A stretch of 64,000 bases of DNA from Alloalcanivorax balearicus MACL04. Lineage in GTDB: Bacteria; Pseudomonadota; Gammaproteobacteria; Pseudomonadales; Alcanivoracaceae. Location: positions 1 through 64,000 of the forward strand of contig NZ_ARXS01000009.1 of assembly GCF_025532145.1 (NCBI RefSeq). Direction: 5' to 3'. The notes beneath the pieces are model-generated. The model was not told the origin of the DNA. It worked only from the letters and a program-made list of their open reading frames with translations, and did not search any database. Each line of letters starts with the position of its first letter. Within the stretch, counting starts at the first letter, position 1. This document shows, in pieces, positions 8,055-18,858 of this stretch. The translations under genes and the position numbers were made by a program.

Positions 8055-10088
8055 TCACCGCATCATGTGCAGGAAGTGCATGTGCTTCTCGTACTGGTCG
8101 AGCACGTCGCCGATCACCTGCTCGCGGGTGAAGCCCATCAGATCGTAGTCCTGACCGCCTTCGCTGAGGAAGACATCAGCGCGATAGTAGCGGTCGCTTT
8201 CCGCTTTCCGCTTGGAGTGCTCCAACTGACGCATGCTGATGGAGGGGCGGGTGTAGCCGCGTACCCGCACGCCATAGACGAAGTCCATCTCCTGTCCCAG
8301 GTCCACGGTCAGATAGGCGCGATCTCCTTCGTCGCTCTCGTTGACCTCGACCTTGAGGCCATGGCCACGCAGTTCCTCGGCCACCGATTGCAGTGCCGGA
8401 GCGGCCACCTCGGCCACGTATTGCAGAACCCGCGCCTTGCCGGGGAAATGGACCATGCCGCGCAGACGGGCTTTCCAACCGCCAGCGGGGGTGCTGTGGC
8501 CCATGTGCACAGCGGGCGGCGGTGCCAGAGAGGCCTGGAAGCTGAGCTTGCGGATGCCCTCCACCTTGAGTGAACGCAACAGGCCGACACAGGCCACCAG
8601 CAGTACCAGGGAGAATGGCAGCGCCAAAGCGATGGTGGCGGATTGCAGTGCCTTCAGGCCGCCGGCCAACATCAGAGCGATGGCCACGATCCCTTCGGAG
8701 CTGGCCCAGAACACCCGTTGCCATACCGGGGTGTCGTCATGGCCGCCGGAGGCGAGCATGTCCACCACCATGGAGCCGGAGTCCGAGGAGGTGACGAAGA
8801 ACACCACCACCATCAACACCGCGATCGAGGAAATCACACCGGACCAGGGGAACTGTTCAAGGAAATGGAACAACGCTACCGCCGCGTCCTTCTGCACTTC
8901 GGTGCCCAGGGCGGGGAAGATGTTTTCCGCGATCATCCGGATACCGGAGTCGCCGAACACCGTCATCCACAGCAAGGTGAAAGCGGCCGGCACCAGCATT
9001 ACGCCGAGGGCGAACTCTCGGATCGACCGGCCCCGTGAAATGCGGGCGATGAACATGCCCACAAACGGCGACCAGGAGATCCACCAACCCCAGTAGAACA
9101 GGGTCCAGTCGCCGAGCCAGCCCTGCGGCCCGCTGCCGTCGCTCTCTACCGGTTGATAGGTGTACAGATTGAACGTCATGTCCACCAGATTGGACAGATA
9201 GGCGCCCAGGTTCTGCACATAGGCTTTCAGCAGGAACAGGGTCGGTCCCAGGAACAGCACGAACATCAGCAGCAGGAAGGCCAGTGCCAGGTTCAATTCG
9301 GAGAGGCGCCGGATACCGGCGTCCAGGCCGGTCACCACGGAGATCGTGGCCAGGGCGGTGATCGAGATGATCAGTCCCACTTGCACCCATTCGGTTTTGG
9401 GTAGCCCGAACAGATGATTGAGACCGGCGTTGACCTGCTCCACGCCGAGGCCAAGTGAAGTGGCCACGCCGAACACGGTACCGACCACCGCGAAAACGTC
9501 CACCATGTGGCCGATCGGTCCGTAGATTTTTTTGCCGATCAGAGGGTAAAGGGCGGAGCGCAACGTCAGCGGCAGACCATGGCGGAAACTGAAGTACGCC
9601 AGAATCATCGCCACCACGGCATAAATAGCCCAGGCGTGCAGCCCCCAATGGAAGAAGGTGACGCGCATGGCTTCCTTGGCGGCGTCGATGGAGCCGGGCT
9701 CGGCCATGGGGGGCGACATGTAATGCAATACCGGTTCGGCCACGCCATAGAACATCAAACCGATGCCCATGCCGGCGGAAAACAACATGGCGAACCAGGA
9801 GCCATAACTGTAGTCCGGTTCCGAGTGATCCGGCCCCAGCTTGATATCGCCATAGCGGCTGACGATCACGAACACCACCAGCGCCAAAAGAATCGCCACG
9901 GTGAGAATGTAAAACCAGCTGGCGTATTGTTGCACACCGGTTTTCATTGTTGAAAAGAACTCGGCCGCCTCGGTTTTAAACAAGATCGAGAACAGCACCA
10001 GGCCAACAATGATGATCACGGATGTGAAAAAAACCGGGGGGTTTATTTTGACCTTTGCGGAAGGTTCCTCGAGGGAATTAGGTTCCAT
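8055..10088 (-). CDS. betT: BCCT family choline/betaine transporter
   Basis: A 677-aa secondary transporter of the betaine-choline-carnitine family, the same length as E. coli BetT. About 12 membrane segments span residues 20-500. The family signature is seen in SYGSWFAMLFSAGMGIGLMF (Gly-rich TM3 stretch) and in the aromatic run LFYWGWWISWSPFVGMFIAR (TM8 substrate site). A long cytoplasmic C-terminal domain of about 170 residues follows, as in BetT-type osmosensitive members. The ATG at 10086-10088 has AGGA 7 nt upstream and is preferred to the longer reading from 10121. Choline is the likeliest substrate from the BetT-like length and tail, but no betIBA genes are nearby. Confidence 0.85.
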   Translation of the reverse strand: MEPNSLEEPSAKVKINPPVFFTSVIIIVGLVLFSILFKTEAAEFFSTMKTGVQQYASWFYILTVAILLALVVFVIVSRYGDIKLGPDHSEPDYSYGSWFAMLFSAGMGIGLMFYGVAEPVLHYMSPPMAEPGSIDAAKEAMRVTFFHWGLHAWAIYAVVAMILAYFSFRHGLPLTLRSALYPLIGKKIYGPIGHMVDVFAVVGTVFGVATSLGLGVEQVNAGLNHLFGLPKTEWVQVGLIISITALATISVVTGLDAGIRRLSELNLALAFLLLMFVLFLGPTLFLLKAYVQNLGAYLSNLVDMTFNLYTYQPVESDGSGPQGWLGDWTLFYWGWWISWSPFVGMFIARISRGRSIREFALGVMLVPAAFTLLWMTVFGDSGIRMIAENIFPALGTEVQKDAAVALFHFLEQFPWSGVISSIAVLMVVVFFVTSSDSGSMVVDMLASGGHDDTPVWQRVFWASSEGIVAIALMLAGGLKALQSATIALALPFSLVLLVACVGLLRSLKVEGIRKLSFQASLAPPPAVHMGHSTPAGGWKARLRGMVHFPGKARVLQYVAEVAAPALQSVAEELRGHGLKVEVNESDEGDRAYLTVDLGQEMDFVYGVRVRGYTRPSISMRQLEHSKRKAESDRYYRADVFLSEGGQDYDLMGFTREQVIGDVLDQYEKHMHFLHMMR

Positions 10089-10203
10089 GCAAGATTCCTT
10101 ATCCTGAAGAATAACAGCCACGGCTTTTTCAACGGCTTGTCAGAAAAATGATCCGTACCCAGAAAACCAGGGTAACAATTTGCGGGGGAAGCGTCGAATG
10201 AAG

Positions 10204-10431
10204 GCAGTTAATAAGGAACAGTGAATAGTGAATAGTTAACAGCGAAAATCAAAAACATTGCGTAGCCGGGGGACGATTGAGTATCGATAACGTCTGACCG
10301 CAGCCGTGAAGCGGATGGTTTTCTTGATGACGATAATGTCGCGCAGGGCTTTGAACGCGGCCTCTGTACTATCTGCGTGGAAGGATCTGCCACGCGAAAC
10401 TATTCACTATTCATTGTTCCTTATTAACTGC
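10204..10431. repeat. Heptanucleotide-armed composite element A
   Basis: Inverted arms at 10204-10235 and 10400-10431 match at 31 of 32 positions. Each arm is a run of 7-nt units (AGGAACA, GTGAATA, GTGAATA, GTTAACA). A core of about 165 bp separates them, beginning GCGAAAATCAAAAACA. The right arm ends 3 nt before the stop codon of the DUF58 gene (10435). It also fills most of the 345-bp gap upstream of betT, in which I see no gene. Confidence 0.85.
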
Positions 10432-10434
10432 TTT

Positions 10435-11757
10435 TCACAGTCTCCCCGCCCGTTTCAACGCCAGATAGGTCTGTCCCAGGCGTTCGGCGAGGCGTTCCGG
10501 GGTGGCGGCGACCACGTTGGCGCCGGCGCGGCGCAGGCGCACGTGCAGGGCTCTCCGGTGTTCCTGTTCCTGGGCGTCCGCCGCCAGCCGCAGGGCATCG
10601 TCCAGGTCCTGGACTGGCGCCTGGTGCAGGGCTTCCTGCTCGGGCAGGCGGATGTCCGCCACCATCACCAGGTGGCGCCGGCTCAGCAGCGTGACGGCAG
10701 CGAGCAGATCGTCGCTGTCCTCCGGGTGCAGCCGGCTGACCAGCACCACCAGGGAGCGGCGTTGCCAGCGGCCGTGGAAATAGCGGGCGGCCTGGCTGAA
10801 GTCGCTGGCGTGCTCCTGGGGATGAACGTCATAGAAGCCTTTCAGCAGGGTTTGAATGCCGCTGGGCCCGTGCACCGGCGCCAGCCAGCGTGGCGTGTCC
10901 CGGGAGAACAGCAGGCTGCCCACCCGGTCGCCCTGCCGCAGCGCCGACCAGGCCAGCAGCAAGGTGGCGTTGAGCCCATGGTCGAACAGGGTCAGATCGC
11001 CCACCGGCAGCTTCATTCGCCGCCCGGCATCGAGCAGCACCCACAGGCTCTGGTTCTGTTCATCCTGGTAGTGACGGGTGATCAAATGACGGCGGCGGGC
11101 ACTGGCTTTCCAGTCGATGCGGCGCGGGCTGTCGCCGGGCTGGTATTCGCGCAATTCGTGGAATTCCAGGCCCTGGCCGCGGCGCGGCTGCTGGCGGTTG
11201 CCGAAGCGCAGCTGGCTTTTATCCACCGCCAGGGCGGCCCGGGCGATGGGGGAAAAGTCCGGATACACCGGCACGGTGCGGGCGGCGGCCACCCGGCGGC
11301 GGCCCTGCCACAGACGCGCCGGGGACGGCAGCCACACTTCGATGTCGCCGAACGCCACCGGGCCGCGCCGGGAGGGACGGTAACGGTAGTGGACCTCGGT
11401 GATGTCCGCCGCCAGGGTCACCTCCCTGGGCAGGCCGGTGTGACTGTCGTCATCGGGGTGATGATCGGCCAGATTCCACACCTCACCGGGCTGTCCGCCG
11501 CTCAGGCGCAGGGTGATGGTCTGCGGCACCCCCACCGACAGGGCGGCGGGCAGTGAGCGTTCGGCGGCCGGGGCCGGGCGCGCGCTCAGGCGCCGGGCGT
11601 CCAGCACCGCCCATAACGCCAGCGCCAGACCGGCCAGTACCCAGATCAGCAGGGCGCTGTCGCGCCATCCGGAGGCGAAGGCCGCCGCCAGCACCGGCAG
11701 CAGGGCCAGCGCCGCCCAGCACAGCAGCAGGAAAAGCAGGCGCGACCCGGGTCTCAT
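10435..11757 (-). CDS. DUF58 domain protein
   Basis: A 440-aa membrane-anchored DUF58 protein. Two N-terminal hydrophobic segments (about residues 5-25 and 33-52) are followed by a beta-rich domain and then the DUF58 core, with YQPGDSPRRIDWKASARR (about residues 225-245) and a von Willebrand A-like C-terminal half (QNQSLWVLLDAGRRMKL). DUF58 proteins are nearly always encoded next to a MoxR ATPase and are thought to be its clients or partners; their biochemical role is not established. It is the last gene of the nine-gene operon; its start overlaps the moxR stop by 4 nt (ATGA). Confidence 0.9.
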   Translation of the reverse strand: MRPGSRLLFLLLCWAALALLPVLAAAFASGWRDSALLIWVLAGLALALWAVLDARRLSARPAPAAERSLPAALSVGVPQTITLRLSGGQPGEVWNLADHHPDDDSHTGLPREVTLAADITEVHYRYRPSRRGPVAFGDIEVWLPSPARLWQGRRRVAAARTVPVYPDFSPIARAALAVDKSQLRFGNRQQPRRGQGLEFHELREYQPGDSPRRIDWKASARRRHLITRHYQDEQNQSLWVLLDAGRRMKLPVGDLTLFDHGLNATLLLAWSALRQGDRVGSLLFSRDTPRWLAPVHGPSGIQTLLKGFYDVHPQEHASDFSQAARYFHGRWQRRSLVVLVSRLHPEDSDDLLAAVTLLSRRHLVMVADIRLPEQEALHQAPVQDLDDALRLAADAQEQEHRRALHVRLRRAGANVVAATPERLAERLGQTYLALKRAGRL

Positions 11758-12725
11758 TGACGCGGGGCCTCCACTTGTTCGAGCAGATGGGTCAGCACCG
11801 TCTCCACGGTCTGGCCTTCCAGTTCCGCGTCCACGCCCAGGCGCAGGCGATGGCGCAGCACCGGCGGCGCCACCGCCTTGATGTCATCGGGAATGACGAA
11901 GTCACGGCCATCGAGCAGGGCGTAGCTTTTCGCCGCCCGGGCCAGGGCAATACTGGCACGCGGACTGGCTCCCTGAACCAGGGCCGGGTGATCGCGGGTG
12001 GCGCGGGCCAGACGCAGCAGGTAATCGAGGATGGCGTCGTCCAGCAGCACCTGTTCCGCCCAGCGGCTCAAGGAGAGCACGCCGGCGCTGTCGGTGACGG
12101 CACTGAGCCCGGCGTCGTCGAGACTGTCCGCCAGGGTGCCGTCCAGCACCATGCGCAGCATCCGCGCCTCGTCTTCCTGTTCCGGGTAGTCGATCAGGAT
12201 CTTGAACAGAAAACGGTCCAGCTCCGCCTCCGGCAACGGGTAGGTTCCTTCCTGGTCCAGCGGGTTCTGGGTGGCCAGGACCACGAACGGCGGCGCCAGA
12301 CTGAAGCTTTCGCCCTCGATGGTGATCTGCCGCTCCTGCATCACTTCCAGCAAGGCCGCCTGGGTCTTGGCCGGCGCCCGGTTGATCTCGTCCGCCAGCA
12401 GCAGATTGGTGAAGGCCGGCCCCTTGCGGATATGGAAGGTGGCGTTGCCGGCGTCGTAGATGGCATGGCCGGTGACGTCGGTGGGCATCAGATCCGGGGT
12501 GAACTGGATGCGCTGAAAGTCGAGTTTCAGCACCCGTGCCAGGCTCCGTGCCAGCAGCGTTTTGCCCAGTCCCGGCACGCCTTCGATCAGCACGTGTCCG
12601 CCAGTGATCAGGGCGATCAGCACCTGGCGGGTGACTCCGGGTTGCCCGATCAGCACCCGGTTCAGTTGCGCCTCGATGTCGGCGGCCAGGGCGGTGGCCT
12701 GTTCCAGGGTTTCAGCGGTTTTCAT
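11754..12725 (-). CDS. moxR: MoxR-family AAA+ ATPase
   Basis: A 323-aa AAA+ chaperone-like ATPase of the MoxR family. Walker A is GVPGLGKT (residues 49-56), Walker B [12 protein letters not shown], sensor-1 [25 protein letters not shown]-like stretch, and the C-terminal lid contains [24 protein letters not shown] chose the ATG at 12723-12725, preceded by AGGAGT; a longer frame reading to 13157 runs inside the upstream DUF4350 gene and is rejected. MoxR ATPases help mature or assemble protein complexes, often with VWA or DUF58 partners, as here. It overlaps both neighbours by 4 nt. Confidence 0.93.
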   Translation of the reverse strand: [323 protein letters not shown]

Positions 12726-14047
12726 GGTTGACTCCTGATCCTCTGCCTGACCTGTTGCAACAGCGCCACCATGGCCACGCATTGAGCGCGGTCGGCGGGG
12801 GGTTGCTCCAGGGCTTGGGAAAGCGTGTGTTCGGGGATGTCCAGACGCTTGGCGGTCAACGCCAGGGCCTTGACCGGGTCCGCGTGTTGCAGGGCGATGC
12901 GGCGCTGGATCTGCTGGCGCAGGGATGCCAGCAGCCGGTCGCTCTGGCCGGTGCGCCAATGGAAATGGCCAATGGCCCGTAAATGACCGAGATAATCGGT
13001 GTGCTGCCGGGCCGGATCGCGCCACAAGGGCCCGCGGCGCGGCAGCCGACGCCACAACCAGAATGCCAGCGCCAGCATCAGCGCCAGAATGAGGGGCCAG
13101 AATCGCTCCCACAGCCATATTGGCAGCGGCGGGATATCGATTCCGCGTACGAACCATACCGGTCCCCGGACGGTCAGCTCGGCCAGCAGCCGGGCATGAT
13201 CAAAGTGGTGCAAGTGGTGGTTGTCCCACAGCCCCAGTTCGGTGAGCACGGTGACGGTGCCGCCGCCGACCCGGAAACGCAGCAGGGTTTCGCCAGTGTC
13301 GTTGCTGGCCGAAGCTTCCAGTACCTGGTCCGGCTCGCCGGTGGAATCGTCGATCGGCAGGGGCGTGTAAAGCAGCCGTATCGGCGTCTCGCTTTGCAGT
13401 AGCCGGGGGCGGTCGCCCAGATTGTGGGTCGCCGCCGGCGGTTGCCAGTGTTGCGGTGCCTGACAGGTGAGGACCTCGCATTGATGCAGCCGTTCCTCGG
13501 AGGCGTCGCCGCTGAGGCAATACTCCAGAAACCAGTCTTCCATTGGCCGGAAGCGGTCGAACAGCAGCGCCAGCGGGTCTTCTTCACTGTCCTCGCGGGG
13601 CAGGGCCTCGACCTCCACTCCGAACAGAGACAGCAGCGAGTCCGGATCGCGGCGCTGTTGCTCGCTTTCGTCCTGTTCCGTTTCCTCCTCGGCGAACCAG
13701 CCGCTGGAGGGCGGCAGGTAGCGCGCGGCAATGATCAGATTGCCGCCGTCGTGAACCCAGTTGAGCAGATCCAATTGCCGCTCGTAGCCCAGCGAGCCAC
13801 GGTCGCCATCGAGGATCAGGGTGGTATCGGTGTCCGGCAACGGAAACAGGGCGCGGGTGCTGAAGATGCGGCGGCTGGGCCGCCCCCAGTGGTCCAGCAG
13901 CTGTTGTGCGGCGCGGTACGGATTATTGCGTACGCTGGCGTCCGGCGAGGCCGACGCGGCGTATTGCACCGGTACCGTGGCCAAGAAGTAGCCCGCCACC
14001 AGCGCCACCAGTAGCACCAGCACCAGATAGGGCCACCAGCGCTTCAT
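12722..14047 (-). CDS. DUF4350 domain membrane protein
   Basis: A 441-aa protein with an N-terminal membrane anchor (PYLVLVLLVALVAGYFLATV, residues 6-25), a DUF4350 domain with NNPYRAAQQLLDHWG and WVHDGGNLIIAARY (about residues 40-130), and a second membrane segment near residues 330-352 (FWPLILALMLALAFWLW). The tail is soluble and Arg-rich. The ATG at 14045-14047 follows GGAGG. DUF4350 proteins belong to the MoxR/DUF58 neighbourhood; the domain is thought to resemble GldG/ABC-type accessory domains, but no activity is known. Four-base overlaps tie it to the genes on both sides. Confidence 0.85.
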   Translation of the reverse strand: MKRWWPYLVLVLLVALVAGYFLATVPVQYAASASPDASVRNNPYRAAQQLLDHWGRPSRRIFSTRALFPLPDTDTTLILDGDRGSLGYERQLDLLNWVHDGGNLIIAARYLPPSSGWFAEEETEQDESEQQRRDPDSLLSLFGVEVEALPREDSEEDPLALLFDRFRPMEDWFLEYCLSGDASEERLHQCEVLTCQAPQHWQPPAATHNLGDRPRLLQSETPIRLLYTPLPIDDSTGEPDQVLEASASNDTGETLLRFRVGGGTVTVLTELGLWDNHHLHHFDHARLLAELTVRGPVWFVRGIDIPPLPIWLWERFWPLILALMLALAFWLWRRLPRRGPLWRDPARQHTDYLGHLRAIGHFHWRTGQSDRLLASLRQQIQRRIALQHADPVKALALTAKRLDIPEHTLSQALEQPPADRAQCVAMVALLQQVRQRIRSQP

Positions 14048-15537
14048 GATGCCGCCTCCGCGCTGTTCACTTGTTGCCAGCGCAGCAGCAGTTGGCGCGC
14101 CTGTTCCGGTGTCACCGGCTGATGGGCCCAGGCGATGCGCGTCCATTGCTGTATCAGTTGGCCCAGATACGTCACTCTGGCATCGTCACCAAGCAGATGG
14201 CGGTAGGCATTCAGACAATCTCGCTCGGTGGCGCCGGGGGTGAGCCGGGTGGGGTGGCTCTGAAACAGGGTCACCAGGGCATGGCGTAGTAACAGCGCCA
14301 GCGCGGCGCGCACATCGTTGCTGGCCAGCGCCTGCTCCACGCCGTTGCCCAGATCGTCCGGCAAGGACTCGGCGCGGGTATCCAGACCCGCCACGCTCAC
14401 CGGCATCTCCAGGGATTTGGAACGTCCCCTTTTCAGGGCACCGCGGTTGCGGAACAGGGCCAGCAGCAGGAACACGATCAGAGCCACCAGCACCAGACTG
14501 GCGAGCACCGTGACCAGCCGATCCGGCAGTTGCCAGTCACTGCCGGCGCGGTCGCGATCCGCGTGGTCACTGTTGAACACCTGGTCAAGCAGGTGGTTCC
14601 ACCAACTGTCGTTGTCATCGCTGCGCAAGGACGGGCGCAGTTGGCGCTCCTCGCGAATTTCCACCGGCATGAACTGCTCGCCCGCCAGTAGTTCGATAGC
14701 CGCTTGCTTGGGGGCTTCCGGTTCGGCCGCCGCCGCCGGCGCCGGATGGGGCATCACGGTAAGCATCAGCAGCAGCGCCAGGGTGGTGACGCCGAGCGCC
14801 CGGCGGCGCCGGCCGATACGGTCCAGCCCCAGTTGCAGATCCCAGCCTTCCAGCCAAGTGCGCTGATTAAGATAGAGGGAAAAAGCGGCGGCCACGTAGA
14901 GCGGCTCGGTGATGGTCAGCGTCAGATACCAGGCCAGCGCCGCCAGCCCCTGATGCAAATAGTTCTGTTCGCTGAACCAGACACTGAACTCCATGTTGAA
15001 GTCCCAGGGCACCAGCGTCAGCACCAGCACCATCAGGCCGGTGAGCAGCACTTGCTCGAGGGTCACCATCAACGCCATGAGCGTGCCGGCCCGCTGCCCG
15101 GGCGGACTCAGCAGCACCTGGATGCGGGACGAGGCCTGGGCGCCGCGGCAGCCTTCCAACTGCCAGATGCCGGTCAACAGCCCCCGAAACGGGCTCAGCC
15201 GGCGCCAGGTCAACTGCCCGACCAGTCCGTTCAGGCCATAGTCCGGGAAGCGCTTGAGCAGGGTCCAGGCGTTGGGGTAGTCACCGAACAAGGCATGGCT
15301 GAAAAACGCCAGCAGCGGTCTTTCCCAGAGCGGCTTCAACCACCAGAACACCAGTACCGGCCAGAGGCTTTCCAGGCCGATGGACAGGGCGCTGAGCAGG
15401 GCGTAGGGCAGTGCCGTGAACAGCAGCCATACCAGAGTGACCTGGCGCCACCAGCGGCGGTAGAAACGGGTACCCAGATCCATGGCCTGCCAGGGAGAGC
15501 GGGGCGCCAGGCGGGCGCGCAGATTATTCAGATCCAT
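14044..15537 (-). CDS. DUF4129-type multi-spanning membrane protein
   Basis: A 497-aa membrane protein. At least six hydrophobic segments lie in the first 270 residues, one more near 345-365 (VLASLVLVALIVFLLLALF). A cytosolic C-terminal domain of about 130 residues resembles DUF4129 (ALALLLRHALVTLFQSHP...TERDCLNAYRHL). DUF4129 domains usually sit behind transglutaminase-like proteins or inside MoxR/DUF58 operons as here. Function unknown. The start ATG (15535-15537) lies inside the upstream spoIIM-like gene, 14 nt before its stop codon, so it is translationally coupled. Confidence 0.8.
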   Translation of the reverse strand: MDLNNLRARLAPRSPWQAMDLGTRFYRRWWRQVTLVWLLFTALPYALLSALSIGLESLWPVLVFWWLKPLWERPLLAFFSHALFGDYPNAWTLLKRFPDYGLNGLVGQLTWRRLSPFRGLLTGIWQLEGCRGAQASSRIQVLLSPPGQRAGTLMALMVTLEQVLLTGLMVLVLTLVPWDFNMEFSVWFSEQNYLHQGLAALAWYLTLTITEPLYVAAAFSLYLNQRTWLEGWDLQLGLDRIGRRRRALGVTTLALLLMLTVMPHPAPAAAAEPEAPKQAAIELLAGEQFMPVEIREERQLRPSLRSDDNDSWWNHLLDQVFNSDHADRDRAGSDWQLPDRLVTVLASLVLVALIVFLLLALFRNRGALKRGRSKSLEMPVSVAGLDTRAESLPDDLGNGVEQALASNDVRAALALLLRHALVTLFQSHPTRLTPGATERDCLNAYRHLLGDDARVTYLGQLIQQWTRIAWAHQPVTPEQARQLLLRWQQVNSAEAAS

Positions 15538-16489
15538 GACGCCCCGCGAACAGCAAATAGAAGTAAAGCAGGGCCCAGCTGATGCCGCCGACGGTGTATT
15601 TGATCTGGGCGTCCAGCTCCCGGGAGGACCAGAACGCCTCGATCATCGCCGCCAGCACCAGCAGCAGGAACACGCCGTACATGACCGGCAGGGTTTCCCG
15701 TGCCGCCCGGCGTAAGGCGTCCACCCGTCGCCAGGAACCCGGCGCCACCAACGACCAGCCCAGGCGCAGCCCGGCGCCGCCGGCCAGCACGATGGCGGTC
15801 AGCTCCGGCGCCCCATGGGCAATGACGAAGGTGTAGAACGGCTGCCCGGCGCCTACCAGGGTCAGGTGGGCGGCGGCGGCGCCGAGGAAACTGCCGTTGA
15901 ACAGCATTACCACCAGGGAGCCGATGCCGAACAACACGCCTCCGGCGAAGGTGCGGAAGGCGATGCCGACGTTGTTGTAGATGTAGTAGCCGAACATCAT
16001 CAGATCGTCGGCCCGGTTGCGGTCGCTGCTGTCGCGCAGATCCGGGTGGTACATGTTTTCCAGATCGCTGACGCCGTTGCCGTCCACCACGGTATGCACC
16101 AGTTCCGGGTCGTGCAGGATCATGGCCGCGACCAGACCGGCGGAGAGCAGGAAGGCGAGGGCGCTGATCAGATGCCAGCGCCACATGGCGCGCACCGCGC
16201 GCGGGAAGTCACCGCGCAGGAACGCCGCCAGCCTCGGCATCAACGGCGCCCGGTGACGGTAGAGTTGGCGATGGGCACGCAGCATCAGGTCGTTCAGGTA
16301 GTCCTGCAGTACCAGGCTGTAGCCCCTTTCTCGCGACAGCGCCAACTGATGGCACAGGTCCTGGTAGTCGTCGGTGAAGCGCGACAAATCCACGTTCTTG
16401 GGCCGCTGCTTCTTCTCCAGCGCCGCCAGACCCTGTTCAAGGCGACGCCACTGGGGCTGATAGCGCTGTTCGAACTGGCTTTGTCTCAT
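15524..16489 (-). CDS. Stage II sporulation protein M family (DUF95) membrane protein
   Basis: A 321-aa integral membrane protein of the SpoIIM/DUF95 family. A soluble basic N-terminus of about 100 residues precedes about six membrane segments. Conserved parts are the MMFGYYIYNNVGIAFRTFAGG loop (shown here across about residues 165-185) and HGAPELTAIVLAGGAGLRLGW (about 220-240). In non-sporulating bacteria these proteins occur with RDD, DUF58 and MoxR genes; their role is unknown. It starts at the ATG that overlaps the RDD gene stop (ATGA). Confidence 0.9.
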   Translation of the reverse strand: MRQSQFEQRYQPQWRRLEQGLAALEKKQRPKNVDLSRFTDDYQDLCHQLALSRERGYSLVLQDYLNDLMLRAHRQLYRHRAPLMPRLAAFLRGDFPRAVRAMWRWHLISALAFLLSAGLVAAMILHDPELVHTVVDGNGVSDLENMYHPDLRDSSDRNRADDLMMFGYYIYNNVGIAFRTFAGGVLFGIGSLVVMLFNGSFLGAAAAHLTLVGAGQPFYTFVIAHGAPELTAIVLAGGAGLRLGWSLVAPGSWRRVDALRRAARETLPVMYGVFLLLVLAAMIEAFWSSRELDAQIKYTVGGISWALLYFYLLFAGRHGSE

Positions 16490-17149
16490 GCCGCCCCCAG
16501 TACGTGATTGACCACCCGGCGTAACCGGGCCAGGGCGGCATCATCGTTGAGTTCCGGATAAGCCAGCCTGGCCAGTTCCCGTTGACGCTCCTCGGACAGC
16601 CGCGGGCCACGGTCATGAAAGGCCAGCAGCACCAATTGGTCGCCACGGTCCAACGGCCAATCCGGCGGCTCTCCACCGCTGTCACCGGGAGCGGGACGGG
16701 TTTGCGACGCGGGCACGTGAATCACCAGAGTGTCGGCGGCGAGATCGCCCAGCCGTTGCTGGCGGGAGGAGACCAGCATCACCACGAAGCCGGTCAGGTA
16801 GGCGAACGGGAACAGATCGGCGGTGCGTAGCAGATTGCGCACCAGCGAGCCGCTCAAGCCCACCGGAGCGCCGTTGCCGTGCACCACCGCCAGGCCCATC
16901 ATCGCCTTGCCCGGCGTGCGCCCCTGCCGGAACACCTCGAACAGCACCGGGTAAAACCATTCCAGCAGGAACAACAGCAATAAATAGAGACCGGAGCCGC
17001 CACGGCCCAGCAACGTCAGGGGCGTGGCCACCACCATCAGAATCAGGCCTCGGATCATCAAATCGATGCCGTAGGCCATGCCGCGGGGTAGCGGCCCGGC
17101 CAGGGACAAGGTCAGCCGAGCGCCTTCCGGCGTATCAATGTGCAGACGT

Positions 17150-17169
<20 letters not shown>
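16486..17169 (-). CDS. RDD family membrane protein
   Basis: A 227-aa protein with an RDD domain (residues about 25-155): an acidic segment PRGMAYGIDLMIRGLIL with the name-giving Arg/Asp positions, a second hydrophobic segment, FRQGRTPGKAMMGLAVV, then LLRTADLFPFAYLTGFVVML and QRLGDLAADTLV. RDD proteins have two or three membrane spans; some act in ion homeostasis, but most are uncharacterised. The start is a GTG at 17167-17169 that lies within the 3' end of the DUF2069 gene (20-nt overlap); the ribosome site is weak, so the start is moderately certain. Confidence 0.87.
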
Positions 17170-18437
<1,268 letters not shown>

Positions 18438-18711
18438 GGCCTCGCTCCCCTTGCGAAATAGTGGGCGGTGCCGTCCCCGTAATCGGCGGCGCACGCGAAA
18501 GCCCCCGATTGTACGGTAGTGGGCGGCGTTTGTGGGAGATTCCATGTCGCCGATGATGCACGAGGCTGACACGACGATAGGATCGGACGTCAGGCCTTTT
18601 TGTAAAAGTGGGCTGGGACCACTGGTGTTCCACAGATTTTGATGACGCTGGGGCTTGGTCTGCGAATCATGCATTGTCCATAGCCAACCTGCCTCGGTGA
18701 GATGGCCACGG
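18438..18711. other. Intergenic region upstream of the arsC operon
   Basis: No gene is supported here. It should hold the promoter of the nine-gene minus-strand operon. I could not fix a sigma-70 promoter with confidence. A REPIN-like repeat follows on the right. Confidence 0.4.
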
Positions 18712-18793
18712 AGCCGCTGTGGGAGCTTGCCTGCAAGCGAATCTGTTGGGGCCGAAAGCACAATTCGCTTGCAGGCAAGCTCCCACAGCGGCT
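18712..18793. repeat. REPIN-like inverted repeat, copy 3
   Basis: Perfect 31-bp arms (18712-18742 and 18763-18793) with a 20-nt centre. It lies between divergent arsC and yihY, one of the few copies in a 5' rather than 3' gap. Confidence 0.9.
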
Positions 18794-18858
18794 TCTTAGT
18801 CAGGTCTGTGGGAAGCTGCCTGGACCGCGATAAGCGGATGCACAACAGGAAAAAACCG

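Noticed and set aside
10204-10431. A CRISPR array in the heptad repeats
   Set aside because: The units are 7 nt, contiguous and arranged as inverted arms; there are no spacers and no cas genes.
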